Shown in pieces: positions 30,721-42,094 of a DNA stretch of 64,000 bases. A program made the translations under genes and the position numbers. Source of the DNA: Sporothrix humicola. Its lineage: Eukaryota > Ascomycota > Sordariomycetes > Ophiostomatales > Ophiostomataceae. Within the stretch, counting starts at the first letter, position 1; each line of letters begins with the position of its first letter. A model generated the notes under the pieces. The model was not told the DNA's origin. It worked only from the letters and a program-made list of their open reading frames with translations, and searched no databases. Location: NCBI GenBank assembly GCA_021396245.1, contig WNYE01000122.1, forward strand, positions 1 through 64,000, written 5' to 3'.

Positions 30721-32729
30721 ATGGCTGTCCAGCAGCATGTGCTGAACTGGCTCTACAGCGTCCTGACGAGCGTGAGTATTGCGATGCGGAGATGACGATA
30801 CAGCTTCCCATGAGCTTGTGCATCATTTGCTGACCACCTGCCCTTCTACAGGAATACCAAGACGTCAACCGGACATACAACGATGTCTCCCAGGCGCTCT
30901 CATACTTTCCCTCGCTGTCACCACGAACTGATGTCCACAGTATGTCGACGATATAAAAACCCTCAAAAGTCAAAGCTTCCTCTAACCTTCCAGCCTTCCC
31001 AAATGGTGCATCAGCCCTTCTCCTCCACCTCTCCGGCACAATACCGGCCGTCTTCCGCGGCGCCACCTACCGCTACCCCATCTCACTATGGGTGCCACAC
31101 AATTATCCTCGCGAGGCACCCCTCGTATATGTCACGCCAACCGAAAACATGATGGTCCGCCCAGGCCAGCACGTCGACCCCCAGGGACAGGTCTATCACC
31201 CCTACCTGGCCGGCTGGGCTGAGTTCTGGGACAAGTCGACGATTTGCGACTTTCTGACCATACTGCGGGACGTGTTCGCCAAGGAACCGCCTGTCATTGC
31301 CCGCCAGACACCACGGCCAGCTCCGACACAAGTTCAAGCTCCGACCGCTTCGCCGACTCCTCCTCCCATTCCTCCGCCGCCGCAAGAGCTCGCCTCGTCA
31401 TCTGTTCCTCCAACAAATGCCACGCGGCAACAGCAGCAACCACCTCCACCGCCGCCAAAAGGCAATGTTACCCCCCAACAGCAGAGCGCCGTCTCCTCTG
31501 TCCACCACACTCCTTCACCACCACCCGTGCCGCCGCACCCATCATACAACAATGCAACACCAAGTCCACCGCCATCGGGAAGTGTCCGGAGTTCATGGTA
31601 TGGTGCCAGCCCACCACCGCCACAGGCCGTCGAAGCAGGCCCGTCAGCACGTAGCACCAGTGGTGGCCCACCTGTTCCTGGACGCCCCGAACGCCCGGAT
31701 CGGCCAGACCGTCCAGACCGGCCACCATATCAGCAGTCCCCGCTCGGCCAGCCGCCCATGAGCCCGAGTCAACAACATCAGCAACCTCCGTATGCCTCGT
31801 ACGGCCGGCCCCAACCACCGCAGCCATCCTCTACTTCCTCGCCGCCGCCTCAGCAGCAGTACGGACAGCAACCGAACAATAACTACTACCAGTACCAGCA
31901 GCAGCAGCAACAACCACCTCCCCAAGGATACTCTCAACAGCAACAGCCTCAGCAGGCACCTCCACCATGCCCGCAACAGCAGCAACAGAACCCACAACAA
32001 TATCAACAGTACAATCCGCAACAGCAGCAGCAGCAATATCCACCCCAGCCACAGCAGCCGCCGTTCCAGCAGCAGGTCCAGCCTCGGCCACGGCAGCCGC
32101 CACCGCCCGATCTCATGGACGAGCCTGCCAGCCCCGGTGGGCCCAATGCCGGCGCCAACGGCATTAACGGCAGCAGCGTCAACGACCAGGCCAACTCGTC
32201 TGGCTCTGCCCAGCCGCCACCCGTGCCGCCCAACCCAGAAAAGGATGCCCTGCTGCACCAGCTCGCCCAGACTCTGGCAGCTCAGCGCCAGCAGATCCGC
32301 GAGAAGAACGACTTGTCGCTGGCGGGTCTGCGTGCTCAGCGGGCCGCCATGTTGACGGCCGCCCAGCGTTTGCAACAGGACATGTCGGACGTGGCGCAGC
32401 TGTCGGCCCTGCTGACGAGCAACACGGATATTCTGCACGAGTCGCTGGCGGCGGCCGACGGCCTGGTGGCGAGCAGCCAGCAGACGCCCGCTCCGGCCAT
32501 TGACGATTTGCTGGTGGGCCCCACGGTCGTCGCGAACCAGCTGTACGAACTAGTGGCCGAAGAGCGCGCCCTGGCCGATGCCGTCTTCATGCTGGGCCGC
32601 GCCGTCGAGCGTGGACGCGTGAGCCCGGCCGTGTTTGCCAAGATGACGCGGTCGCTCGCCCGCGAGTGGTACCTGAAGAAGGCACTCGTTCGCAAGGTTG
32701 GCCGTGGCATGGGTCTTGCGTCAGCATAG
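30721..32729 (+). CDS. VPS23: ESCRT-I subunit Vps23/TSG101
   Basis: This ubiquitin-binding subunit of ESCRT-I sorts cargo into multivesicular endosomes. In ambient-pH signalling fungi it is also a partner of the Pal pathway. Three exons (30721-30771, 30852-30939, 30994-32729; introns 80 and 54 nt) give 624 aa. The N-terminal UEV domain (about 1-150) contains the expected YRYPISLWVPHNYPREAP and HPYLAGW segments. A very long Pro/Gln-rich linker follows (about 165-460), then a coiled coil (LRAQRAAMLTAAQRLQQD region). The C-terminal 'steadiness box' ends in EWYLKKALVRK. The original ATG lies in a first exon of only 17 codons. Confidence 0.95.
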
Positions 32730-33127
32730 AGTCTCGATGCCGGCTGTCCGCATGCTAGCTGCCCACTGTCTTAATTTTCTCGCAACGTGTTGCAATTTTG
32801 CGAGCCTTGTTTTTCTTTGCCAATTTTACAAGCTTTATTTCCTACGTTTTCCGCGTTTTTCACCGTCACATTCGCAAGAAGAGTGATAATTGTAAATATG
32901 TCTTTGATAAGCATTGAGCAATACATACATGTAAGACGAAGTAGCGTATACCAGTCTTCTTTTTTCCCCGTACAGTTTTCTTTAATTAATAGAAGCAAGC
33001 TGCAAACAACAATAAACCATCTTCCTAAAATACGCAATGTTCATAACATCCGATAAAAAAAGTCGTACTATCGATGCTTCAAAGCCGTCCACATGAATTC
33101 CACAACTGACAAGCACGTGGTGCCCAT
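32730..33127. other. Convergent 3' intergenic region
   Basis: This is the AT-rich 3' region of two convergent genes. Nothing else is seen. Confidence 0.5.
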
Positions 33128-35390
33128 TCATGCGCGGAAAAGATATGACAGGCCGCTCGAGCTCCGTTCTCTCTTTTTACCAATGGCGACAAGATGCTCG
33201 ATGCCATCGACGCGGACCGGCCGTGGATGATGCAGTTCACAGTTTGCCTCGGCGCCAATCATAGGAGAACCGGTTTGAGCGGTAATGGCGGTAATTTCTG
33301 TGGCTGATAAGATGGTTGCATCCTCTTCTGATGGATCTCGTCCGTCAGGACGGCGAATAAAGGTATCTGTGCTGCTGCTGCCTTGTGAGTCCACCATTGG
33401 GGCCGTACCACTGAGGGGGGTGTCGTCCACATCACGAAGCGCAGATTTGCTTGACTTGCGTCGACTCCAGCTCCAGCTTCGAGAGCTGTTCTCCTTTTCT
33501 TTTGAAGAGCGTCGGATGTTGGCCTCGCTGCCTTGGAAAGCCACCCTAGACTGCTCTCTTGAACCGTGGGCGTGGCCCCAAACCCACGATCTCCGGGGCA
33601 TATTGACTGAATTGTCTGTAGATGTCAATGGCGCTTGTTTACCAAATGCATGTCCCTTGTCTTCTGCTGCCATTCCCGATGTAGGGTGGTTTTCAAGTGC
33701 AAAAATCTCGGCTATAAGGCCGTGATCACTCCCTTTCTCTTTTGATTCAGAAGAAGAACTGTGATCTCGCGAGCTCCGTCGGTGAAAGTGTGACGACAGC
33801 CGTCTCCAGGAGCCCGAACTGCGCTTGGAGTGAAGGAAAGCTCGGAGTTTGGATCTTGAAACACTGTCAAATTTGTTCTCCTCGGAACGATCCACGGTTC
33901 GATGATTATCAGCCTGCTTTTGAGGAACATGACATGCATCGTTGCGACTCGGACTGTGATGGTTGGTTCTTGTAAGTGATGGAAATACCGGGGCCAGCGT
34001 GGTCTCCAATCGAGTCTTGATCCTCGGCGCCGCCTGTCGTCCTAGAATTTTGTCTTCGTACTGCTTCTCGGGAGTCAGTCTTGGCATAGAATGGGTAGAC
34101 ATGTTGTTCGGCCGTGGCCGGTCAAAAATCATGCGCAGGTCTGCAACAGAGGCAGCCTTGTGGCCAATTTTCGATTGACGGAGCATTGGTGCCACTTTGC
34201 TGCGGACGGCATCTTGATCTGTGAAATGCTTGACCACGGCCGATATCTCGCTTGTCTCGTTCGACCGAGACGGCTCATTCAGATCAACCTTGGACGGTTC
34301 GTGCTTAAAATATGGTGGAAGACTCTTTCGGGGCGTTGCCTCTGGTGACGATTCATACTGCTCTTTTCTAGGCTCAGGCTTGCTGTGGCTTCGAGAAGCT
34401 TTTGTAGCAACCATCTCAGCTGTTTGTCTTGCCACAACAGGTGTTTGTGCTGAGACCGTGGTGTCGACCTTTGTTCTTAGAGAGAATGATCTGATGGGTG
34501 ACTTCCTCGCAGATGCAGCCCCGGTCAGGGCAAAAGGTGTATACAGGGACGACTTTGTTAGGGGTGTCGGCTCGATTGGCGCCATTAGTCTGACCAGATT
34601 GACCGGATGAGACTTGCGAGGAGTGGACGTTTGGTTACCGGCATTGATGCGGCCTGGCGAGGCAGGTGCTTGGGATGCTTTCGCACCGGGTGACCTTTTT
34701 GGGATGTTTTCAATGGGATTGAGTACCTCACTGTCGAACCTGTGCGGCGAGACAGCCTTCGTAGTAGTGTCATGTCGGCTTGGGGAGGCGAGGCTGGCAA
34801 GGGATTTCTTGCTCTTGATGGGCGTCTTGATATCGGCCTTGTGAGGCGCAGTGGGAGATCCCTCCTTGTCGTCCAGTAAAGGGTCTCGAACTGCCTTCCA
34901 TTGGGAGCTTCCAACTGACTGCCAGTGAACTGGCCGTTTTGTGTCAACATGGGGCTGAGACACCGCATCAGTGTCGGTCACTAATATGTATTGTTAGATG
35001 ATCTCAGATGAAATGCAGCAAATGGTATGGCAACTTACAGGCCGCCCGTGACAGTCGACTTCCACGACTATTCTCTTTGCCCACAGGATCACTTCGATGA
35101 AGTTCTCGAGTCTGTGCCTCTGCTTGGAACTTTCGAGCCTTCCAGCCATCCTTGTTCTCCCCTTTTGAAACCTTCCTCTGTGTGGTGGCCGAGAAGAAGG
35201 GGTTGTTGGATTTGTGCGTGCCGGATGACGAGCGTCTCTAACTGCCGTCTCCCGTGCGGTGCTGGTCGGTCGGATATGAATTCTCGGATCCGGTATGCGA
35301 TGAGTCCATGCTCTGCCGGAAGCTGGCCGCCGACGGCTGGAACTGGGGATGGAGCATCGATTTCCTCGGAGAGAGTGTGGAGTGCTCCAT
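33128..35390 (-). CDS. Ser-rich hypothetical protein with an in-frame TAG
   Basis: I do not recognise the family. The protein is Ser/Arg/Lys-rich and largely disordered. Exon 2 (34980-33128) follows a clean 58-nt intron (35038-34981, GTAAGT..TTAG). The exon before it (35390-35039) reads in one frame from ATG 35390 and has coding character throughout, including GWKARKFQAEAQTRELH just before the splice. But codon 51 is TAG (35240-35238). No other ATG in this frame precedes the first one well inside exon 2. So either the gene has a nonsense change or read-through, or a splice acceptor ends exactly at this TAG and exon 1 lies further upstream, or there is a base error. Without the stop the product would be about 734 residues. 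Function is unknown. Confidence 0.6.
34981..35038 (-). other. Intron of Ser-rich protein gene
   Basis: GTAAGT donor and TTAG acceptor, 58 nt; removal keeps the frame (..SRAA-L-TDTDA..). Confidence 0.8.
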
Positions 35391-38300
35391 AGCAAAAGAT
35401 ATCGTGAAGACGAGTCCGAATAGGGGCCAATGGGGTGTGTCAAACGTCAATTTCCAATATGAAACGAGAGGTATCCAATCAAGGTGATGTTTTGTCCAAT
35501 TGGCGTTGCAGGCGAATTCGGGGATGCGATGCAGGCAAAGACTGTGCTGGTGATGATTCTTTGTTTTGTTCCCCTATTCACATCCCGTCGTTTACTGCAT
35601 TGTTGCTACAGAAATCACAAGCCAAGTTGGCAAGTCCGACCTGTCTAGTTTACTCCTTCCTTTCAAGGCGATACATTGCCCTTGCTGCATTCGTATTCTA
35701 CGTGCACGTTCCTTCCTACATCTCAGCTGAATGTGTTCGAAGAAGGTGCTTTCTTGCGCCTTCCATTTTGGTGATCTGGAATTCATCGAGGAAGGAGAGG
35801 ATCAGTGTCCTTCCCGCATATTCTCCGCGGCGATTATTTTTGTAAATCCCGCTTCCCCTTTTCCCATTTTCAGATTTGTTTCCCTCTTCATATGCCAACT
35901 TTTCGTCCTTGAAGTCAATACCGCTTCTGCACAGACGAACCAAATCGTCACGACAGAATATACCTCCAGCCACCGCATGGTTCCTTTGGATGCATTCCAA
36001 AGCATGTGCCATTCCATTCTATGGCAGCTTTCCAACGGCATGTTCCGTCCAAATCGCCCGCAAGCTCACGGTCATTTTCCAAATTTCACCGTCACCGACA
36101 CCAAAAAGTTGCTCGCCACATGACGATGTGCAAGTCGCCGTAAGTAGTACAGACCCAAAAGACATCGCTTGCCCGGTGGAACTCTACGCGGAGAAAGTAT
36201 CTCAATCGAAGTAGCCGCACGCATAACTGACAAAATATTGCAGATTTGCAGGGTTCGGTACCTTTTTGAGCATTTTTACTTCGACTCAGTAAGGATTTTT
36301 GCTAGAACACGGTGAATGTGGATTAATAGAATACGACCTTATCAACTCGACCGCGCAAGCCACGCAAACACCGACGATCACAAACCTTGACAGCCCAGGA
36401 AGCCTTGGCCTGGTGATATTGTGCAATCGACCCACGTGGTGGAGGCCAGCCAGCAAAAACAAAGAAAGGTCGATGGGACGATGTATCGCTGTATCTCTTG
36501 TCAGCCGTCCATTATCGATGCAAAAATTCAGATGCAGATGCAGTGGCATCTGAAGTCGCAGTTAAGATCCTTATGAGGCAAGTCAGACCCGTCCGTCCCG
36601 CTTTATTATGCTTCTCACTCTTTTTCGCCCTCCCCCTCCTCCTTGACCTCATGCTTTTTTCTTCCTGCAGAGTCTCGGTCGCCGTGTTAGGGGCCGTGCG
36701 ACAAGTGGCCCCGTTCTTTGTGACTGCCGGAGGCTTGAGTTGTTTTTGTTCTCTTAATTTTCTCCGCCTTCGAATAAGCTCCTAGGGTCGTTCTCCTGTT
36801 TTCCCATTTACAAGTCCTCTTAGTCGCTGGCCGGCGTAGTATCGACACTTTTTGCACCGCACGTTGCCTTGGCCACTGGCCCGCACATACACCTTCTTGG
36901 CATCGTGACCCTCGGCATCCCGAAAGCACATGCAAAAAGTCATGTTCTGCGACATTTCAGTTACGCAAAATGATCTTCCGCGCAGCATTGGAGAAGACGA
37001 AAAACTGCAAGTGCATCGCCATCAAAGGTGTATCGTGCCTGATCTCGACATTCGGGAACAAGTAGCCAAGGCTGCGGCGGCAAATCATCCCCAAAAGGAG
37101 ACCGAACCAGCAGGGAAACTAGACATTGCCAATGAGGCAGAACAGGGCAGAGAGAAATACACCAGACCCGACAAGGAAAGCCAGAACTGACAAACCGCAG
37201 CTCCTTGATTGGGCTGTACGCGTATAGCGTATAGGACTCAGGACTCAGGTGCCGGCTCCGAGAGACGAAAAGCTTCTTTTATGCAACCATCAGGCACATG
37301 CATACGGGGCGAGATCAAGTGCTTGTAAGTGCAAGACACCACTAACATCGACCTACACGACAGTGTGCCCCTGACCGGGTGGAAGCAGGTGAGTGGTGGC
37401 ACGCGGGCACGGCCATTAGCCAGCTGGTGGCGAGTTCACTCTGTTATTCTTTTTATTCTGATTCGCTCCGGTATTTCTGTTCTGTTGTTTGTGAATATCG
37501 AGTCATTTTCTGGTATCGTTCGATGTACTTTTTGCATCCTGCTCGTATTTCGACTTGCTCTCTTTCTCTCATGCCAGCTACTTTTATGCATCGCATGTCT
37601 CCTCATCGTGTCTTCCATCCCATTTTGCCCTGTTTTTCTGTGGTTATTCCGGCTCGTTTGGGCACAAAGTTGGCTCCTTCTCTTTCGCTGTTAGCGCTGG
37701 TGATCACTTGTTATTTTGGGGATTTTATTATTTTGTTTTTCCAGAACATCCAGGCATTTCAACACCCTCGACACCTTTTTTTGACTGCGCCGTCAGGTGT
37801 CCACCCCTCCTCCGGGCTCCTAACGGCGTCTCCATCCCCGGGACCGCACTTTACGCCAAAAAAGTCCAAAAAGTCCAAAGTCCAAAATGAGTGATGACCC
37901 AGAAATTTGCTTCTTCGAGAGCCTCGCCCAATCGTCGACAGCACATGGTCAACGTTAGCTCCAGCCGTTGCGGCAGGGAGAGTGGGCGCGAGGCAAGACG
38001 GACTTGGATGGCAAGAAGGGGGGGTCGCCTGCCGCGTACCTTGCCCCCCCTGTCCGACAGCGAGCCGGCCTTCTGTCAAGCCAACCCAATCAGGGACGAG
38101 AGCGGGCGATCTTGCGACCAAGAGGCACTAAACGCGACCCAAATCGACACTTACAAGCACTTTGGAGGTTGGCGCGCGAATGAGAAGCCAGGGAAAGCAA
38201 CCCTTGTTACGATACTTTCTTATTATCGATGTTATTTACTCCGTGCAGAGTACGAGTACGGGGAGCTCAAGGTACAATCTCAAAGGAACCGAGAAAAAAG

Positions 38301-38735
38301 CACAGCCCATTCTCCGTACTGGGAACTGCATCCGCCCGAGAGTGAAACGCCATGAATTCCGCACTTGTACCTTTTATTTTGTGTAAAAAAAAAAAAAAAA
38401 AGGTCGGGAAGGATTGCGGTAGGCTTGGCCGTATGGAAGTGCGAGAAGGATGCAGAGAAGGGCAGAGCTGGGAAAGGATAAAGTCGAGATGACGTCCACC
38501 TCCTTTATGGGATGAAGACGAAGGTTGTCTGTTAGTCTTCAGGAACGAACAAACACTCTTATTTGATCTGTCTGGTTTGAATATCTGGTAAGTTGTTTAC
38601 TTGTCATCTGATTTCGCAGTTTGATTTCCTTGTCATTGCTTTTGATTTATTCATACTTTTTTTTTGAAAAAGAATTTGTGCACATCGTTTCACTTATACC
38701 ACAATGCCTAACATATCACAGCCTCACATCTCATT
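35391..38735. other. 3.3-kb divergent region upstream of acid phosphatase
   Basis: No supported gene. Frames of up to 171 codons lack domains or consistent codon use. There are long T-rich runs at 36600-36760 and 37440-37740 and an A homopolymer of about 18 at 38384-38401. The region may hide the true first exon of the Ser-rich gene. Confidence 0.5.
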
Positions 38736-40301
38736 ATGGTCTACAACCTCCCGTCGGCCGCATGGGGCCTGTCGGTCCTGGCAGCATGCGCCCGTGCTGC
38801 CAACTTTCCGGCCATCCCATCAGACAAGACGACACCGGTCCAGCAGCGCATTGCTGTCAACGGTCCTAACTGTGAGTTCACACTTTGTAAAGGAAATCAA
38901 AAGATATTGATGCTGGACCACCAACTAACTTGACAAGCCATCTCTGTTGGCTGGAACACTTTTCAGCAGCTCACCAAGCCATGCGTCAACTACGGTACCT
39001 CGCCCGACAAGCTCACCTCGCAGGCGTGCGGTACTTCGGTCACCTACCCGTCGTCGCGGACGTACTCCAATGCCGCATCGCTCACGGGCCTCACGCCGGC
39101 CACGACGTACTACTACCAGATCGTGTCGACCAACTCGACTGTCGAGCACTTTATGAGCCCCCGTCTGCCGGGCGACCCGACGCCCTTCCAGATGAACGTC
39201 GTTATTGACCTCGGTGTGTATGGTGTCGACGGTTTCACCATTGACATGGACATGACCAAGCGCGACACGATCCCGCAGATCGAGCCGTCGCTCAACCACA
39301 CGACGATTGCCGCGCTCGCCGAGACCATTGACGACTACGAGTTTATCATCCACCCCGGTGACCTGGCGTATGCCGACGACTGGGTGTACAATGCTGCCAA
39401 CATTCTGGACAGCGCGGACGCCTATGAGGCTATCCTCGAGGAGTTTTACCAGCAGCTCGCCCCCATTTCCGGCCGCAAGCCGTACCAGACGTCCCCCGGT
39501 AACCACGAGGCGACGTGCGAGGAGATTCCGTTCACGAGCTTCCTGTGCCCGGCCGGCCAGCACAACTTTACGGACTTTATGAACCGGTTCGGCCGCATCA
39601 TGCCGACGGCCTTTGCCTCAACTTCGGCCGACACTGACGCCAAGATCTCGGCCAACACGGCGCGCCAGCTCGCCAACCCGCCGTTTTGGTATTCGTTCGA
39701 GTACGGCATGGTGCACGTCGTCATGATTGACACGGAGACCGATTTCCCGGATGCGCCCGATACCGAGTCGGGCAGCTCGCATCTCGGCGGTGGTCCCTTT
39801 GGCGCCCTCGGCCAGCAGCTTGCCTTCCTCGAGGCGGACCTGGCGTCGGTCGACCGCACCGTCACCCCCTGGGTTGTGGTCGGCGGCCACCGCCCCTGGT
39901 ACTCGACGGGCGGCAGCAGCAACCTGTGCAAGCCGTGCCAAAAGGCGTTTGAGCCGCTGTTCTACAAGTACGGCGTTGACCTGGGCATCTTTGGCCACGT
40001 GCACAACTCGCAGCGGTTCCTGCCGGTCAACAACAGCGTGGCAGACCCGGCGGGCATGAACAACCCCAAGAGCCCCATGTACATTGTGGCCGGTGGTCCT
40101 GGCAACGTCGAGGGCCTGAGCTCGGTGGGCGCCAACTACTCCACCAACGTCTTTGCGTATGCCGACGATTTCTCGTATGCGTCGGTGACGTTCCAGGACG
40201 CGCAGCACTTGAAGGTCGATTTCTACCAGTCGTCGACGGGCCGGGTGCTGGACAGCTCGGTGTTGTACAAGGAGCACAAGGAGCAGTTTGTTTTGCAGTG
40301 A
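38736..40301 (+). CDS. Secreted purple acid phosphatase (metallophosphoesterase)
   Basis: This binuclear-metal acid phosphatase probably releases phosphate outside the cell. Two exons (38736-38871, 38938-40301; 66-nt intron GTGAGT..CTAAC..AAG) give 499 aa. A signal peptide (about 1-21) precedes a fibronectin-like N-terminal domain with SVGWNT and the catalytic domain. The metal-ligand motifs are in order: Asp136 in VIDLG, GDLAYADDW (Asp187 and Tyr190), GNHE (234-235 as N and H), VVGGHRPWY and FGHVHNSQR. Several N-glycosylation sequons occur. The length matches Aspergillus PhoA-type secreted acid phosphatases. Phosphate-starvation control is usual in the family, but I did not find a clear PHO-type site nearby. 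Confidence 0.94.
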
Positions 40302-40730
40302 GTTGCAAAAAAAGTGGTGGGGATGGTCAGGCGGTGATGGTAAAACCGTTTTGGATTTCCTGCTCTTTTTTCCCTTTCTTTTTTTCCTGCGTCCGCCTCT
40401 TTTGTTTTCCTTGCGTCCTTCTTCTTTTTTTCTTCGTTCCTTTCCTCACTTTCCTTTTCTCATGACAGCGACTCTAACAAAAGTAAAAACAGGCAGCCTG
40501 GTAAACGGTGTGTTGCCAACAAGGGATGATTGCAATGAAGAATGACATGATTTTTCGTTTCCCGTTTCTGCGATTTTATTTGATCCAACATAATTCGATA
40601 TATGATCTCTGATCTGATCTATAGCAATCTAATGCAATGTATAAAGAAGCAACGCAATGCTAGTTAGTCATAATGTACATATGCTCTCTATGCCCCCAAA
40701 TATTATCATAATCTCTTACGCACTCGCCAC
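40302..40730. other. Convergent 3' intergenic region
   Basis: T/C-rich 3' region of the phosphatase gene (40355-40460) and the AT-rich 3' region of the opposing gene. Nothing else is seen. Confidence 0.5.
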
Positions 40731-41509
40731 CTAGTCCACCAGTTCGTCGCCAATGTTGCGGACGTGGTCGTCGCTCCAGCCCATGCCGCCGTGGCCTGCG
40801 CGCGTCTCGTCCCATTCCCGCAGCCGGTACACCAGCGGCGGCAGGTCCGGGTGTGCTGTGCTCTGTGCCTCCGGCGAGTCGGCAGCCACAGGCTCTTCGA
40901 AATCAAAGATGCGGAAATCGGCGTTAAAGTACATGCTGCCGCTGACTGCTTTACTCAGGAAAGCAGAATGCGAGACGACGGCCACGACCTTTTCGGGCCG
41001 CGCATACAGTTCGGCCAACACTTTTTGTGCGCGCGTGACGAGGGAGCGGCGGTTGTAGTAGTAGAGCTCAGCACCGGGTGCCATCTTTTCGGGGAAAACA
41101 GGGTCAACTTTTGAAAAGTCGACTCGGGGGAATTTTGGCGCGACCTCCTCGACAGAAATACCCGTATCGCAAGGGTTGTCCGTCGTCTCCTGCCAGCCCG
41201 CATGGCCCTCAAACTTGATGTTCTCGGGGAGCCAGTCCAGCGCGGCTATGGCGGTCTGCAGAGTGCGGGTCATGGGGCTGACAATGACGACCTCCGGGTC
41301 GAGACTGCCCGGCAGTCTTTTGGAGAGGACATCACGCAGCTTTGCGCACTGCTCAAAGCCGAGCTCCGACAGCGGCGGGTCACGGATCTGCCAGTCGCGT
41401 AGGTGTGTTAGACAGGATCTTACAACTGATCCTATAGAAAGGAAGACGACTTATCTGCAATGTTGTGAAGCGCCTGGGCGTGGCGGATGAGAATGACAGT
41501 CGGCGGCAT
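40731..41509 (-). CDS. Histidine-phosphatase (phosphoglycerate-mutase-like) family protein
   Basis: This is a member of the histidine phosphatase superfamily, close to yeast PMU1-type proteins. Two exons on the minus strand, 41509-41455 and 41398-40731, give 240 aa. The RHG-type catalytic motif is RHAQALHN near the N-terminus. The conserved RDPPLSELG, SPMTRTLQT and SHSAFL (second catalytic His) follow. The only intron position that keeps the frame and all family motifs uses AT..AC ends (ATAAGT..CTAAC..CTAC, 56 nt), which is unusual and listed separately. The substrate is unknown; the family includes phosphatases of small phosphorylated metabolites. Confidence 0.88.
41399..41454 (-). other. 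Apparent AT-AC intron with U2-like signals
   Basis: On the minus strand exon 1 ends ..GCAG, followed by ATAAGT. The intron ends TCTAACACACCTAC and exon 2 begins GCGACTGG. Length 56 nt and a CTAAC branch site ten bases before the acceptor are typical. No GT..AG pair in this interval restores the frame: GTCGTC..GGCAG shifts it, and later GT sites follow a TAG. Confidence 0.65.
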
Positions 41510-42094
41510 GTTGACGTTTGTGGGGAGGGTTGCGAATGGAGTCAGGGAGCGTTACGTCAATTGGAAAAGGCGGGGAAGCGACCTTATGTAGGCGTACAGA
41601 GGAACGTCAAGGCCGTGATCTGTCAAGGTACTCACTCTGTTACGGTAAATGCAGGTGAGGTCTTGTGATAGATACGATTTTTACGGAAAGACTAGGACTA
41701 GCCCTCGGCAGTGTCTTCGTTAGGTTCCTGCCTGCAGCCAAGGCTTTCTGTCGTTGTGTGAGGCCGTCTCGGGGCAGGCAAGCGCGATCGGACGCCTGTC
41801 CAGTCCCAAAGTTTAGCGGACTGCCGTACCCGCCGGGCGGAGTCATACAGCACCTTAACGTAAAAAATTAGTGGAGAAGCCGGAGACCACAGGCCTGGCC
41901 TAGCCTAGCCAACCACAAACGAAAAAGACCGACACGCTGGGCTGGACGCGGCTGAAGCTAATGTCAAAGACAATCCGAAGCAATCGAAGCTTGCCTTGTC
42001 AAAAACTTGCGACGTCAACGTCAGTTGTCAACACCAACATCAACAACCCCAATTGCGCGCTCGCCAACTCACAACCACACGCCCGGCCGCCAAA
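41510..42094. other. Divergent promoter, phosphatase-family gene / CTNNBL1
   Basis: No gene is supported. The last 100 bases before 42095 look like an A/C-rich leader. Confidence 0.5.

Noticed and set aside
30359..31066. 235-codon minus-strand frame over the 5' end of VPS23
   Set aside because: Overlaps the well-supported UEV exons on the other strand and has no recognisable feature.
35089..35430. Alternative 113-codon minus frame as the first exon of the Ser-rich gene
   Set aside because: It cannot join the downstream exon in frame through any good donor, whereas the frame from 35390 continues into it, interrupted only by the TAG.
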